The notes below the pieces were generated by a model. The model was not told the DNA's origin and did no database searches. It saw only the letters and a program-made list of their open reading frames with translations. Positions 52,425 to 62,055 of a stretch of 64,000 bases of DNA are shown here, in pieces. The position numbers and the translations under genes were made by a program. Within the stretch, counting starts at the first letter, position 1, and each line of letters starts with the position of its first letter. The stretch is from Paenibacillus psychroresistens (GTDB lineage: Bacteria; Bacillota; Bacilli; Paenibacillales; NBRC-103111): positions 3,634,001 through 3,698,000 of the forward strand of contig NZ_CP034235.1 of the NCBI RefSeq assembly GCF_009728935.1, in the 5' to 3' direction.

Positions 52425-53108
52425 ATGCTTAATACAGAGAATAAAGTATCCCTATATTTCTTGGCAGGTGTAGCGACCTCGTTAAATTTCATGGACGATT
52501 TTAAGCTTGAGGTAATAAGACGGTATGAGCATGCTGGTCTTGAGGTTCAATCCAGTATGCTATTTCCGTATGGGGATTGGAGTAGAAGGCTCTGGAAGCA
52601 GGTCATGGAAATTAGCTATGATATGCTGCCTCGACTTACAAGGAACAGCAGCTATTATCGCGGGGAATTAGTTGCCAATCATATAATGAAGACTCATAGA
52701 AGCGGCAGAGTTGTTATCATAGGTCATAGCAGCGGTGGGGTTGCGGGTATTCATGCAGCAGAGAAGCTTGATCCCGAGCAATATTCAGATGTGCGAGTAA
52801 TTCAAATTGGTTCTCCCAAATGTGCGGTTTCTGCTGCAGCCCAAACGTCATCCTTATTCATTCGAGCTGTCAATCAGGTGGGGAAATCTACAGATCCGAT
52901 TACACGGATTGGAAGCTGGGGAGGCTGGGAGCGAAGTGGGGGAATAGTCCGCTGGAATAGCCGGAAAAAGGCTCCTTCAACGGTATATTCAATACCGATG
53001 GTTGGAGGCCATGCCGATTATTTTCGCAGTAGAGAGCCATTTATCAATCAGTTTGGAACGAGTAATTTAGACCAGACAGCTAGCTCGGTATGGGATTGGC
53101 TAAACTAA
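52425..53108 (+). CDS. Lipase/esterase-like alpha/beta hydrolase
   Basis: A 227-residue protein with a serine-hydrolase elbow GHSSGGVAG and a plausible catalytic His in VGGHADYF. No signal peptide is visible, so it is probably cytosolic. The fold assignment rests mainly on the elbow and the strand pattern around it (RVVIIGHSSGG, VRVIQIGSPKC). AGAGAGGA lies about twenty bases upstream of the ATG and is a poor match in spacing; a GTG nearby is out of frame. It may be translated from read-through of the PDZ-Lon gene. Confidence 0.78.
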   Translation: MLNTENKVSLYFLAGVATSLNFMDDFKLEVIRRYEHAGLEVQSSMLFPYGDWSRRLWKQVMEISYDMLPRLTRNSSYYRGELVANHIMKTHRSGRVVIIGHSSGGVAGIHAAEKLDPEQYSDVRVIQIGSPKCAVSAAAQTSSLFIRAVNQVGKSTDPITRIGSWGGWERSGGIVRWNSRKKAPSTVYSIPMVGGHADYFRSREPFINQFGTSNLDQTASSVWDWLN

Positions 53109-53270
53109 CTAATGCTGCGTTAATTTATCGCGATCTGAAGCTAACGGGGGTTGCTCCATCCAACCATTTTCAATCAATATCTTAGCTCCAGCCTCCGCAT
53201 AATCTGTAATTTCTGCCGTAAGTCTAATAAAGTGTTGGTTATGCCATCCAATGGGGCGCTTGTGATGCAA
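53109..53270 (-). pseudogene. C-terminal remnant of a DUF3231-like gene
   Basis: A 53-codon open stretch on the minus strand ends with TAG at 53109-53111, directly abutting the esterase stop. It reads HNQHFIRLTAEITDYAEAG followed by KILIENGWMEQPP and SDRDKL, which matches the C-terminal signature (GW-x-E-x-PP, then R) of DUF3231 spore-former proteins as I remember them. The reading is blocked upstream by a stop at 53274-53276 and has no ribosome site, so it looks like the tail of a deleted gene. On the plus strand, 53241-53360 also has natural-looking coding of unknown origin. Confidence 0.5.
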
Positions 53271-53380
53271 CGGTTATTCTACATGAAGCAACTCAATACA
53301 TTGCGATTTACAAAAGGAACCACGAGATATGCTGAGCTGGATTTTGTGAATATCAATTAATATATTTAATAGGGAGCTGG

Positions 53381-53414
53381 GCTGTACAGGGAAAGATCCT
53401 GTATGGCTTTTTTT
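53381..53414 (+). terminator. Terminator before the sensor kinase
   Basis: A 10-bp stem with two G-T pairs (53381-53390 with 53398-53407) and a 7-base loop is followed by seven T residues. Confidence 0.78.
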
Positions 53415-53436
53415 ATTGTTCTATCTGGTAATAGGA

Positions 53437-53465
53437 TTGACAATAGCAGTGTGAATATGTACATT
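53437..53465 (+). promoter_or_regulatory. Candidate promoter of the sensor kinase-regulator pair
   Basis: TTGACA (53437-53442) and TACATT (53460-53465) are separated by 17 bases, 34 bases before the ATG at 53499. The -35 is perfect and the -10 moderate. Confidence 0.55.
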
Positions 53466-53498
53466 CAATCTACTATATCTATAACAAAGAGGGATACT

Positions 53499-55289
53499 AT
53501 GTTTCGCTTTCTCAGATCCGTCTACTTAGAGCTGCCGATTCGTATAAAATTGCAAATCTGGTTTATGCCTCTATTAATTTTTACGGCAGGCTGTATTGGC
53601 TTCATTTCTTATTCAACCGCTTCTAATCAGGTCCTCGAGAAAATCAGACAAAGTCAGCAAAATATCTCTTCCCAGACAATCGCACATTTGGATTATTTGG
53701 CAAGGGATATTTATGATATCAATAACTATTTGTGGCTTTCTAGCGAGCTGCATGATTTATTCTCACCTAATGAGAATTTTAGCTCTTCCGGCGTTGTTTA
53801 CCCGATGATTAACCGCTTGATGATTACACGCCAATATTTTCAAACCTTGCTTATTTATTCAGATACTCACCAAACAATTAAGTTTAATAGCATCAACACC
53901 AACGACATAATGGAATATGAAGAATTTAAAAAAAGTGAGTATTATACCAAAACACTAGCAAATGTAGGCGAAGGAACTTGGGGAGTGGAGACAAAAGCAT
54001 TTAAATTATTCGTTGGTGACGAGAGTAGAGAAGTGTTCTATAGTAAAATGTTGACCAACCCGGGGACAATGGCTATTGAAGGCTTGATGATCATTGGAAT
54101 GAACGAAGAAAATTTCCGCAAATCCTACAGCAGCTCACAGAATGAGAATATCGAAATTATTATACTCAATCAAGATGGTACCGTTTTATCCGATTCTAAT
54201 GATGCCTGGAGTGGAAGGTCTTTCAATGATCTCCCTTATTATGATCATATTCCATTCGGACAAGTTAATTGGAGCAGTAATAATCAGGATTGGATTGTTG
54301 CCCATTCCGAATCCAAGGAGACAGGCTGGCATACGCTAGTCATACAACCACGCTCGGAAGAACTGCAGCAATTGAATAAAATCAGATGGTTAACCTTTGG
54401 TCTAGTGCTCGTAATACTCTTAATTAATATCCCTGTTGGCTGGTATATTTCCAAGCTCTTCTCTCAGCCCTTAATGCGAATTCTGAAATCCATGCGTGAA
54501 TTGCAGATGGGGGATTTTAATCAAAAGGTTGAAATTGATTTGAAGGATGAGATCGGTCAGTTGGGAAATGGTTACAATATAATGGTTATGCGCATTAGGG
54601 AGCTGATTCAGAATGTTTATGAATCTGAGCTGTCCAAGAAAGAATCCGAGCTCCGTTTGCTGCAATCACAAATTAATCCACATTTTCTCTATAATACATT
54701 AAACAATATTTCGTGGTTGCTGCATCGGGATGGTTCGCCAGAAACAGCAGAAATGATTCAAAAAATGTCGGATTTTTTCCGCTTTAGCTTAAACCAAGGA
54801 GCCGATATTATCACCTTGGATAAAGAATTGAAAATTATTGAAGATTATCTGTTCCTAAGTAAAATCCGCTTTGGCAACAAACTTACTTATTCGATTGAAA
54901 CGGATGAACATTTGAAAGCGATGTACATTCCGAAGCTAATTCTCCAGCCGTTGGTCGAGAATGCAATCGTGCATGGAATTGAACCGATGGAGGGGCAAGG
55001 TTTTGTTAATATTGCCATTCATCAAATGGAGGATGAGGTCATTATTGTGATTACGGATAATGGGATGGGTATTCAAGGGGAGTTATTAGAGCAATTAAAC
55101 AGTGGAATTAAGACTAAGAAAACATCAGGGAAGTCAGATGGGATTCATTCTTTTGCATTGATCAACGTCCGGGATCGGATTACCAATCATTTTGGAGCAC
55201 AGTCTATAATTGAAATTTCAAGCAAGCTGACGTTTGGAACCACAATAACCGTAAGATTTCCTAAGAAGGAGGAACCCTTAAATGCTTAA
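53499..55289 (+). CDS. YesM-type sensor histidine kinase
   Basis: A 596-residue membrane kinase. The frame is open to 53403, but AGAGGGA seven bases before the ATG at 53499 and a protein that then begins just before the first membrane helix support that start. An extracytoplasmic sensor (~40-290) lies between two helices, followed by HAMP (SQPLMRILKSMRELQMGDF), a His-kinase domain with His395 in SQINPHFLYNTLNNIS and an HATPase (VENAIVHGIEP, DNGMGI). This is the LytS/YesM class that responds to extracellular sugars or oligosaccharides in Paenibacillus and Bacillus. It overlaps its regulator by 8 bases. Confidence 0.93.
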   Translation: MFRFLRSVYLELPIRIKLQIWFMPLLIFTAGCIGFISYSTASNQVLEKIRQSQQNISSQTIAHLDYLARDIYDINNYLWLSSELHDLFSPNENFSSSGVVYPMINRLMITRQYFQTLLIYSDTHQTIKFNSINTNDIMEYEEFKKSEYYTKTLANVGEGTWGVETKAFKLFVGDESREVFYSKMLTNPGTMAIEGLMIIGMNEENFRKSYSSSQNENIEIIILNQDGTVLSDSNDAWSGRSFNDLPYYDHIPFGQVNWSSNNQDWIVAHSESKETGWHTLVIQPRSEELQQLNKIRWLTFGLVLVILLINIPVGWYISKLFSQPLMRILKSMRELQMGDFNQKVEIDLKDEIGQLGNGYNIMVMRIRELIQNVYESELSKKESELRLLQSQINPHFLYNTLNNISWLLHRDGSPETAEMIQKMSDFFRFSLNQGADIITLDKELKIIEDYLFLSKIRFGNKLTYSIETDEHLKAMYIPKLILQPLVENAIVHGIEPMEGQGFVNIAIHQMEDEVIIVITDNGMGIQGELLEQLNSGIKTKKTSGKSDGIHSFALINVRDRITNHFGAQSIIEISSKLTFGTTITVRFPKKEEPLNA

Positions 55290-56895
55290 ACTCTTGGTTG
55301 TAGAAGACGAGCCTTCTGTTCGGGAGGGGATAATAACGATGATAGATTGGCATAAGTTCGATATTACAATAGTTGGAGCTTGTGCAGATGGTAAGGAAGC
55401 TTGGCGTTTCATCCAGAAAGATTGTCCAGATCTCTTATTATCGGATATTCGGATGCCGTTAATTACTGGTTTAGAGCTTGTTGAACGGATTAACGAAGCT
55501 AATTTGGATATTATGACTGTTTTTTTATCGGGCTATGATGATTTCCAATATGCCAAGCAAGCGCTTCAGCTTGGTGTATTTGATTACATTCTTAAGCCTT
55601 GTCAGCCGAAGCAAATTCGTGATGTGATGGTCCGTGCTCAAACCGAGTTATTGCTCCGCAGAAACAAAGACTTGCAGTTTAACCTGCTAGAACGTCAAAT
55701 GAAAGTGCATTCACAGACGATTAAAGAAGACCGCATGTTAAAATGGTTGCGATCTGCACCACGCAATAAAGCAGCACGATTGAGTGAAATTACGGAATGT
55801 CACATGCAATTGGAGGATAAAGTATGTTTGGTCATGGTGCTGCAATTCGACAGCAAGAAGTTAAAGACTCTGCACTACAATGAGAATGATCTGCATCTCA
55901 TCCGCTATGCGGCAGCTAATATTATGCTAGAAAGCTTGCATGGCTATTTTAATGGGCGGCTAGAAATTATGACTCAAAAGGAAGAGTTTATTCTGATTGC
56001 CAATGCAGTTGATTCCAATGAGGTTGACTTATTAAAAGGGACTTTATTTGCAGTGCAAAAAAACTTAACGGATTTCCTTAAGGTAACCGTTAGCATTGGC
56101 GTTGGCTCAGAGGTGGACATAATTGAGATACAGCGTTCCTATGATGAAGCGCTAGAAATTCTAGCAAACCGCTTTTACTATGGCGGGGGAGAGATATTCA
56201 TTTATAGCGAGGGAAAAGTCCAAGATCATTTTTCCAAGGTGTATTCATCCTTTCAGGAGCAAATATCCGATTTTCAATCCAAGATAAATGAGTATATTGC
56301 CAAATGTAATTTTTCAGATTTCGTTATTGAAGTTGAGGAATGGCTGAACGCTTTCCAAGAGCAGGAGCTATCTATACAACGCATCCATTTGCATGCCTAT
56401 TCATTTGTAAATATGCTAATTAAAGTGGTTAATACAGGAAATGATAGTTTCCTGAAGGAGCATATTGCACTATTCGAGAAATATGCAGAGCAAATTGAAT
56501 ATCAGGAAACTTTCGAAGAGCTTTCTACGCTTTTGACAATTATTATTCAGAAAATGGTCGAATTAATGAATGCACAGAAGCCAACTCACAAAACAATTGA
56601 ACATGTAATGGCTTTAATTAAGGAAAAATATATGACCAATCTAACACTAAAATCGATTGCGGAGGAAGTTTTCATATCACCCTCACACTTGTCTACCTTA
56701 TTTCGCCAGGAAATGGGGATTAACTTTTTGGATTGTCTGCATCAATTCAGGATCGAGAAAGCCAAGCAGCTGCTGAAAGAAGAGAATGGCAAGATTTATA
56801 TTATTGCTAAACAAGTAGGTTATTACGATGAGTCACATTTTGTACGGATGTTTAAAAAATGGACAGGTATGCTGCCTTCCCAGTACAAAAAATAA
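55282..56895 (+). CDS. YesN-type AraC-family response regulator
   Basis: A 537-residue regulator. The receiver domain has Asp55 (LLLSDIRMP) and Lys in YILKPCQPKQ. A long middle region (~130-430) of the YesN type links to a C-terminal AraC HTH pair (LKSIAEEVFISPSHLSTLFRQEMG, then IIAKQVGYYDESHFVRMFKKW). It is expected to activate the adjacent sugar ABC transporter genes when phosphorylated by the kinase at 53499. AAGGAGG lies 8 bases before the ATG, within the kinase gene. Confidence 0.94.
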   Translation: MLKLLVVEDEPSVREGIITMIDWHKFDITIVGACADGKEAWRFIQKDCPDLLLSDIRMPLITGLELVERINEANLDIMTVFLSGYDDFQYAKQALQLGVFDYILKPCQPKQIRDVMVRAQTELLLRRNKDLQFNLLERQMKVHSQTIKEDRMLKWLRSAPRNKAARLSEITECHMQLEDKVCLVMVLQFDSKKLKTLHYNENDLHLIRYAAANIMLESLHGYFNGRLEIMTQKEEFILIANAVDSNEVDLLKGTLFAVQKNLTDFLKVTVSIGVGSEVDIIEIQRSYDEALEILANRFYYGGGEIFIYSEGKVQDHFSKVYSSFQEQISDFQSKINEYIAKCNFSDFVIEVEEWLNAFQEQELSIQRIHLHAYSFVNMLIKVVNTGNDSFLKEHIALFEKYAEQIEYQETFEELSTLLTIIIQKMVELMNAQKPTHKTIEHVMALIKEKYMTNLTLKSIAEEVFISPSHLSTLFRQEMGINFLDCLHQFRIEKAKQLLKEENGKIYIIAKQVGYYDESHFVRMFKKWTGMLPSQYKK

Positions 56896-57033
56896 GCAGA
56901 ATCGAATAATCGTACAATTTTACAGAATAATCATGGGTTATGGATTTTTTAACGATGTTTTATACTAAAGTCACTTAGAGAAAAGAAAAAAGATATTCAT
57001 CTAAGTAAAAATTATACAGAAGGCGGGATATTT

Positions 57034-58428
57034 TTGAAAAAATTAGCTTTACTAATGATTACTGTACTGATTCTATCCATCTCATTATCGGCATGTGGGG
57101 GCAAGAAAGCGGATGAGGCTGTAAATACGGCATCCGTAGCGCCTGCAGCAACTGCAGTGGCAACAGTCGCTCCTGAAGCAACTAAAGCACCTGAAAGCAA
57201 CAAACCAGCTAGTATCAAATTTTTCAGTAATAATCCAGACCGCAAAGCAGGACAAGGTTATGCGGAGCAGCTTTTAATCGATCAATACATGAAGGAAAAC
57301 CCGCATATTAAAATTACTGCAGAAACATTATCACCAGATCCACAATTCCAAGATAAGCTAAAAATTTACAATGCAACAAATGACTTACCCGAAATGACTA
57401 TGATGTGGGGCGGAGCACGTTACCTGTCACCATTAGTAAAGAATGAAGCATTGGTAACGTTTACAAAAGAAGATTTTGCAGGACAAGGATTCATTGATGC
57501 AGCTTTTGCACCTTTTACATTGGATGGTAAAATTTATGCAATTCCAAAGAATACAGATTTCTTAGTCCTTTACGTAAACAAAAAACTACTCGCAGATAAT
57601 GGACTAGAGCCACCAAAAACGGAATCTGATTTATTCAAAATTACTGAAACATTAAAAGCAAAAAACATTGTGCCAATCGCGTTGGATGGAAGAGATGCAT
57701 GGCCTTTGGGATTATTATTCGATGCGGTTGTTGCTAGACAATCAGGATCATTTGAAATTTATCAAAAAGCAATGGACCGTACGGGTTCATTTAAAGATCC
57801 AGCTGTAATCAGCGGCGCCAAAAAAATACAGGATATGGCTAAAGCAGGCATGTTCGGAACTGGCTTCCTAAATTTAGATTATGGCGGTGCAAGAAACCTA
57901 TTCGGACAAGGAAAAGCAGCCATGTATCTAATGGGTGAATGGGAAATGGGGATTTCTACTGATGCTAACTTCCCAGAAGATGTTCGAAACAACATGATTG
58001 TTATTCCATACCCGGCTTCTGATGACGGTAAAGGTAAAACGACAGACCTACTTGCTTGGTTTGGTGGTGGTTATAGTGTTTCTAGTAAATCTGAAAACTC
58101 AGCTGAAGCCAAGAAATTCGCAATTTGGATGTTCAAGAAAGAGAATTGGGCAAGAACAGTTTGGCAGAACGGAATAACTTTCCCTGCTCAAGCCTATGAA
58201 GAATTTAATACGGGTAAAGAAACACAAGTTCAAAAAGATTTAACCAGTATTCTTAGCACTGCTACCGTTTTTAGTGGAACGAGTTCTCAAGATAAATTCT
58301 CTACTGCTACTTCGAAGAGCTATCTGGATCAGATTACGCAATTAATTGCTTTGAAATCAACTCCAGAGAAATTTGCTGAAGAAATTGACGCCATTGCTGA
58401 TAAGTCCTTCAAAGAGCTTAATCCTTAA
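57034..58428 (+). CDS. Sugar ABC substrate-binding lipoprotein
   Basis: A 464-residue family 1 extracellular binding protein. The start is a TTG at 57034, with AAGGCGGG six to seven bases upstream; the ensuing signal ends in lipobox LSAC (Cys21). The mature protein follows an Ala/Thr-rich linker and shows the typical pattern of oligosaccharide binders (FFSNNPDRKAGQGYAEQLL, MMWGGARYLSPLV, YLMGEWEMG). It is the first of three transporter genes; no ATPase is present, so a shared MsmX-type ATPase elsewhere is expected. A strong hairpin follows. Confidence 0.92.
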   Translation: MKKLALLMITVLILSISLSACGGKKADEAVNTASVAPAATAVATVAPEATKAPESNKPASIKFFSNNPDRKAGQGYAEQLLIDQYMKENPHIKITAETLSPDPQFQDKLKIYNATNDLPEMTMMWGGARYLSPLVKNEALVTFTKEDFAGQGFIDAAFAPFTLDGKIYAIPKNTDFLVLYVNKKLLADNGLEPPKTESDLFKITETLKAKNIVPIALDGRDAWPLGLLFDAVVARQSGSFEIYQKAMDRTGSFKDPAVISGAKKIQDMAKAGMFGTGFLNLDYGGARNLFGQGKAAMYLMGEWEMGISTDANFPEDVRNNMIVIPYPASDDGKGKTTDLLAWFGGGYSVSSKSENSAEAKKFAIWMFKKENWARTVWQNGITFPAQAYEEFNTGKETQVQKDLTSILSTATVFSGTSSQDKFSTATSKSYLDQITQLIALKSTPEKFAEEIDAIADKSFKELNP

Positions 58429-58442
58429 CTAATTGCAGGATG

Positions 58443-58480
58443 AAAATCGAGCAAAACAAATTGTTTTGCTCGATTTTTTT
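58443..58480 (+). terminator. Intra-operon terminator after the binding-protein gene
   Basis: A perfect 15-bp stem (58443-58457 with 58463-58477) with a 5-base loop runs into seven T residues. It lies between the binding-protein and permease genes, so most transcripts should stop here and the permeases be made from read-through. Confidence 0.93.
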
Positions 58481-58497
58481 ACAAAGAAAAGATAAAG

Positions 58498-59397
58498 ATG
58501 AACGGAATGGTGATTATGAACAAACTGTGGATGGAGAAAAGAAGTATTTATTTGTTAATTACACCGGGCTTGCTCTTTATTGCCGGTTTGATATTAGTCC
58601 CCATTGCTATAGCGATTTTTCTAAGCTTTACCAATTATGATGGTGTTGACTTTCAACTAATTGGATTCAAGAATTATATAGAAATATTCTTTCATGATAG
58701 TGTGTTCTGGAGCTCGTTGCGCAATGCTTTAGTTTTAGGGATTTGCTTTATTCTATTGCAGCATCCGATTGCTATATTCTTGGCTATTGTAACTCCGTAT
58801 TGTGGCAGATGGGAACGACCTTTGCGGATCATTATCTTTATTCCATCGATTATCTCAACGTTCGTTACTTCGCAAATGTGGGTAAGTTTATTATCGGCAC
58901 AATTTGGACTAGTTAATCGTATATTGGTTACCGTAGGGTTACCTTCTTGGCAGCAGGATTGGCTAGGCAATTCGAGTATCGCGATATTCTCAATTATTTT
59001 CGTAGCGATGTGGCAGGGCTTTGGTTATGCGTATTTATTGTATTATACTGGAATTAAAGGAATTCCATCGGAAATGCATGAGGCTGCAATTGTGGATGGA
59101 GCCAGTAAGCTTCAATACAACATGAAGGTAGTATTACCCTTGTTGATGCCGGTAATTAGGATTAATGTCATTCTTGCAATTGTTGCAGGATTCAAACAAA
59201 TGGAGACGGTGTTCTTGATGACAGGCGGCGGACCTGCCAACAGCACTCAATTCCTTGGAACGTATTTATATTACAAAGCCTTTAGAGACGGACTTTTTGG
59301 TTATGGAAATGCGATCTCAGTACTATTTGTCATATTCTGCTTAGTCGTTACCTTGATAATGAATCGTCTGCTAAAGAAAGATGTAGGTGAATTCTGA
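58498..59397 (+). CDS. Sugar ABC permease 1
   Basis: A 299-residue permease with six membrane helices and the coupling motif EAAIVDGASKLQYNMKVVLPLLMP. It belongs to the MalF/UgpA-type carbohydrate uptake family. Three in-frame ATGs lie at 58498, 58507 and 58516 without a strong ribosome site; 58516 is followed by the conserved-looking MNKLWMEKRSIYLL. Its stop overlaps the next permease start by one base (TGATG). Confidence 0.9.
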   Translation: MNGMVIMNKLWMEKRSIYLLITPGLLFIAGLILVPIAIAIFLSFTNYDGVDFQLIGFKNYIEIFFHDSVFWSSLRNALVLGICFILLQHPIAIFLAIVTPYCGRWERPLRIIIFIPSIISTFVTSQMWVSLLSAQFGLVNRILVTVGLPSWQQDWLGNSSIAIFSIIFVAMWQGFGYAYLLYYTGIKGIPSEMHEAAIVDGASKLQYNMKVVLPLLMPVIRINVILAIVAGFKQMETVFLMTGGGPANSTQFLGTYLYYKAFRDGLFGYGNAISVLFVIFCLVVTLIMNRLLKKDVGEF

Positions 59398-60239
59398 TGA
59401 TTTTTACACGAAATAAGTTCAAGCTGCTTCAACTAATTATGGTAGTCTTGCTTGCTTTGGTAGCCATCGTACAGGTCTTCCCTTTAGTTTGGATGATCAA
59501 CTTTTCATTGTTGAAAAGCGGTGATTTTTATGGGAGTGCTATTCTGAAATGGCCCAACCCATTCCAATGGAAAAATTATGTGGATGCCTTTAATGTAGGG
59601 CACATTGCTAAATACTTATCGAATAGTGCCTTAATTGCTGCCGTTGTTATTTTTGTAACGGTTATGGCTTCGTTGATGCTCAGTTATGTTATAGCCCGCA
59701 TTGAGTGGAAAGGAAACAAATATATCTTGGCTTTGGTGATGGTTGGTTTAATAGTCCCGATTTATTCGACACTGTTACCCAATTTTTTTATCTTTAGTAA
59801 GCTAAAAATAATCGATTCTTATTTTGCGCTGATTTTGCCGAATATTGCCTTTCTAATTCCAGTAAGTGTCTTTATTTTCATTGGATTCTTGCAAACTACA
59901 CATAGAGCTATTGAAGAGGCAGCTGTAATCGACGGATTGAGTCTGTTAGGTGTTGTATTTAAGATTATCATGCCAATTTCACGTCCAGTCATTGCTTCGA
60001 TTTCAGTCTTAGCTTTTCTGAGCACTTGGAATGAATTTATCATGGCGATTACGTTTATCCGTTCAGATGCTTATAAAACATTGCCATTTTCACTTATTCA
60101 ATTTACAGGTCAATACGCTTCCAATTATGCAGCGCAATTTGCAGTTTTAACGTTAATTGCTTTGCCATCCGTTATTCTCTACATGATCTTCACGGAACAA
60201 ATTACGAACAGCCTTACAGTCGGTGCAGTAAAAGGGTAA
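59397..60239 (+). CDS. Sugar ABC permease 2
   Basis: A 280-residue permease of the MalG/UgpE type with six helices and the coupling motif EEAAVIDGLSLLGVVFKIIMP. It pairs with the permease at 58498 to form the membrane channel for the binding protein at 57034. Translation is coupled to the first permease through the one-base overlap. Confidence 0.92.
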   Translation: MIFTRNKFKLLQLIMVVLLALVAIVQVFPLVWMINFSLLKSGDFYGSAILKWPNPFQWKNYVDAFNVGHIAKYLSNSALIAAVVIFVTVMASLMLSYVIARIEWKGNKYILALVMVGLIVPIYSTLLPNFFIFSKLKIIDSYFALILPNIAFLIPVSVFIFIGFLQTTHRAIEEAAVIDGLSLLGVVFKIIMPISRPVIASISVLAFLSTWNEFIMAITFIRSDAYKTLPFSLIQFTGQYASNYAAQFAVLTLIALPSVILYMIFTEQITNSLTVGAVKG

Positions 60240-60272
60240 TCAATAGTTTGATTGATAGAAAGGAGTTGCCAT

Positions 60273-61022
60273 ATGTCGATTTTATTCAGTAAAAGCTTAA
60301 AAAAGAATATTCCAATTCCTTATTACTATCAATTGAAAGAAATTCTTTTGGAGTACATTACCGAGCATCATGTTAATCAAGATGTGCAGATACCAACCGA
60401 GCTTGAAATTAGCAAACATTTCAGTATTAGTAGACCTACGGTGCGTCAAGCCATGAATGAGCTAGTTGTTGAAGGATACTTATATCGGCAAAAAGGCAAA
60501 GGGACCTTCATCATTAAACCGAAGATTTCACAATCCTTCCTGCAGGTGTTAGATAGCTTTAATAATGAAATGATTAAAAAAGGGCTTAAGCCCACAACAA
60601 CGGTTCTCAGTATGGAAGTGAAAAAAAGTGATGAGAAAGTCAGTGAAAAGCTGAAGCTTCCGCTTGATAGTCAAGTCATTCAGCTGCGAAGGCTTCGATA
60701 TGCTAATGAAGAGCCGATTGTCTATGTGGTTACTTATTTACCCTACAGCAAATGTTCCTTAATTCTGGAGAAGGATCTCCAGCACGAATCGCTGTATGAA
60801 ATATTGGAACAGGAATGTGGTTTATGTTTATTAAAGGCAACTCGCGAGCTTGAAGCGGTGATCGCAGGGGACTATGAAGCCGCTTTATTGCAGATTGATA
60901 TTGGATCGCCGTTGCAATATATTAAAAGCATAACGTATCTAGCTGATGAAGCGCCAATTGAATATTCATTAGCTAAATATAGAGGGAATCGCAGTAAATT
61001 TAGCTTTGAGCTTACCAAATAA
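60273..61022 (+). CDS. GntR-family regulator with UTRA domain
   Basis: A 249-residue regulator. A longer reading from a TTG at 60252 is unlikely, because AAAGGAG lies eight bases before the ATG at 60273. The N-terminal winged helix is PTELEISKHFSISRPTVRQAM with the wing GKGTFI; the rest is a UTRA ligand-binding domain of the HutC group (LRRLRYANEEPIVYVVTYLP, PIEYSLAKYRG). It probably senses a sugar or sugar phosphate derived from the imported compound and controls this locus, in addition to the YesM/YesN pair. Confidence 0.92.
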   Translation: MSILFSKSLKKNIPIPYYYQLKEILLEYITEHHVNQDVQIPTELEISKHFSISRPTVRQAMNELVVEGYLYRQKGKGTFIIKPKISQSFLQVLDSFNNEMIKKGLKPTTTVLSMEVKKSDEKVSEKLKLPLDSQVIQLRRLRYANEEPIVYVVTYLPYSKCSLILEKDLQHESLYEILEQECGLCLLKATRELEAVIAGDYEAALLQIDIGSPLQYIKSITYLADEAPIEYSLAKYRGNRSKFSFELTK

Positions 61023-61079
61023 TTTTTTTACGATCAAATGTAATGACATAATGACCTTTGAGCTAAGAAGGAGATGCCG

Positions 61080-62024
61080 ATGGATCCAAACCAAGCTGTA
61101 AATAAGGTAAAGCAAGCGTTACTCAGTATGCAAAGATTTTCTTGGGAGCAAGGTGTAACCGCTCAAGCTATGCTGGAATTGGGCGAAACAGACTATGTCA
61201 TCTTAATGGCCAAAGATGCTGTTGTTAGGCAGGATGAGCTTGGCAGACTAGGGATGTTAAGTGATAGCAATGGCGTTACTGACGCAGCTGCTAATGGTGA
61301 GCCTGTGTTATTTGCTTGGAAAGCAACGGGCGATCCATTATTCAAGCTGGCAGCCGATAAGATGCTGGATTATCTATTACATCATGCTCCCAAAACGGAG
61401 CACGGGATACTGAATCATACCGTCGATCATCGCCAGGTTTGGGTGGATTCTTTCTATATGGCTCCGCCATTTCTCGCAGCAGCAGGACATCCAGAGGAAG
61501 CGGTTAAACAGATCGATGGATTTCGCTCTTTACTCTGGTTAACAGACAAACAAATGTATGCACATATGTGGGATGATGAAAAACAAGCTTATGTGAGGGA
61601 GGATTGCTGGGGAGTAGGTAATGGCTGGGCAGCCGCAGGTATTGTCCGTGTTATTAAGGCACTGCCTGACTCGATGGAGCTCGAACGTAATAGATTAATC
61701 GGTTATTTAAAAGAAGTTTTGGCTGGCTGTTTAATTTATCAACGTAAGGATGGACTGTTCCATGATGTGTTGGATAATACAGAAAGCTTTGTAGAAACGA
61801 ATACGGCGCAGATGTTGGCTTATGCTATATTTAATGCCATTAATGAAAATTGGATCGACGACAGCTACTTAGATGCTGCAAGACGAATGAGGGCAGCAGC
61901 GAATACTAAGGTCGATGAATATGGTTTGGTACAGGGAGTATGCGGTGCTCCAACCTTTAGTAAAGCGGGAACGGCACCAGAAGGTCAGGCTTTCTTTTTG
62001 TTGATGGAAAGCGTTGCCTTTTAA
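61080..62024 (+). CDS. GH105-family unsaturated glycuronyl hydrolase-like enzyme
   Basis: A 314-residue cytosolic (alpha/alpha)6-barrel hydrolase. AAGGAG directly abuts an ATG at 61074 but is six bases before the ATG at 61080, which is chosen. The GH88/GH105 pattern is visible: FSWEQGV, VWVDSFYMAPPFLA with candidate catalytic Asp123, and WGVGNGWAAAG. YteR/YesR-type enzymes remove the unsaturated galacturonyl residue left by pectin or rhamnogalacturonan lyases. Their presence suggests that the ABC transporter imports unsaturated oligosaccharides. No lyase gene is in the window. Confidence 0.86.
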   Translation: MDPNQAVNKVKQALLSMQRFSWEQGVTAQAMLELGETDYVILMAKDAVVRQDELGRLGMLSDSNGVTDAAANGEPVLFAWKATGDPLFKLAADKMLDYLLHHAPKTEHGILNHTVDHRQVWVDSFYMAPPFLAAAGHPEEAVKQIDGFRSLLWLTDKQMYAHMWDDEKQAYVREDCWGVGNGWAAAGIVRVIKALPDSMELERNRLIGYLKEVLAGCLIYQRKDGLFHDVLDNTESFVETNTAQMLAYAIFNAINENWIDDSYLDAARRMRAAANTKVDEYGLVQGVCGAPTFSKAGTAPEGQAFFLLMESVAF

Positions 62025-62055
62025 TTATAAACAAACTAATTAAGGGGGTTAATCA

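Noticed and set aside
56925..56955. Terminator after the AraC-type regulator
   Set aside because: The possible stem has a bulge and only about six pairs; the T-run alone is not enough.
58440..58640. Separate 66-codon reading frame before the first sugar permease
   Set aside because: It overlaps the terminator hairpin and then the permease gene in another frame, and lacks a ribosome site.
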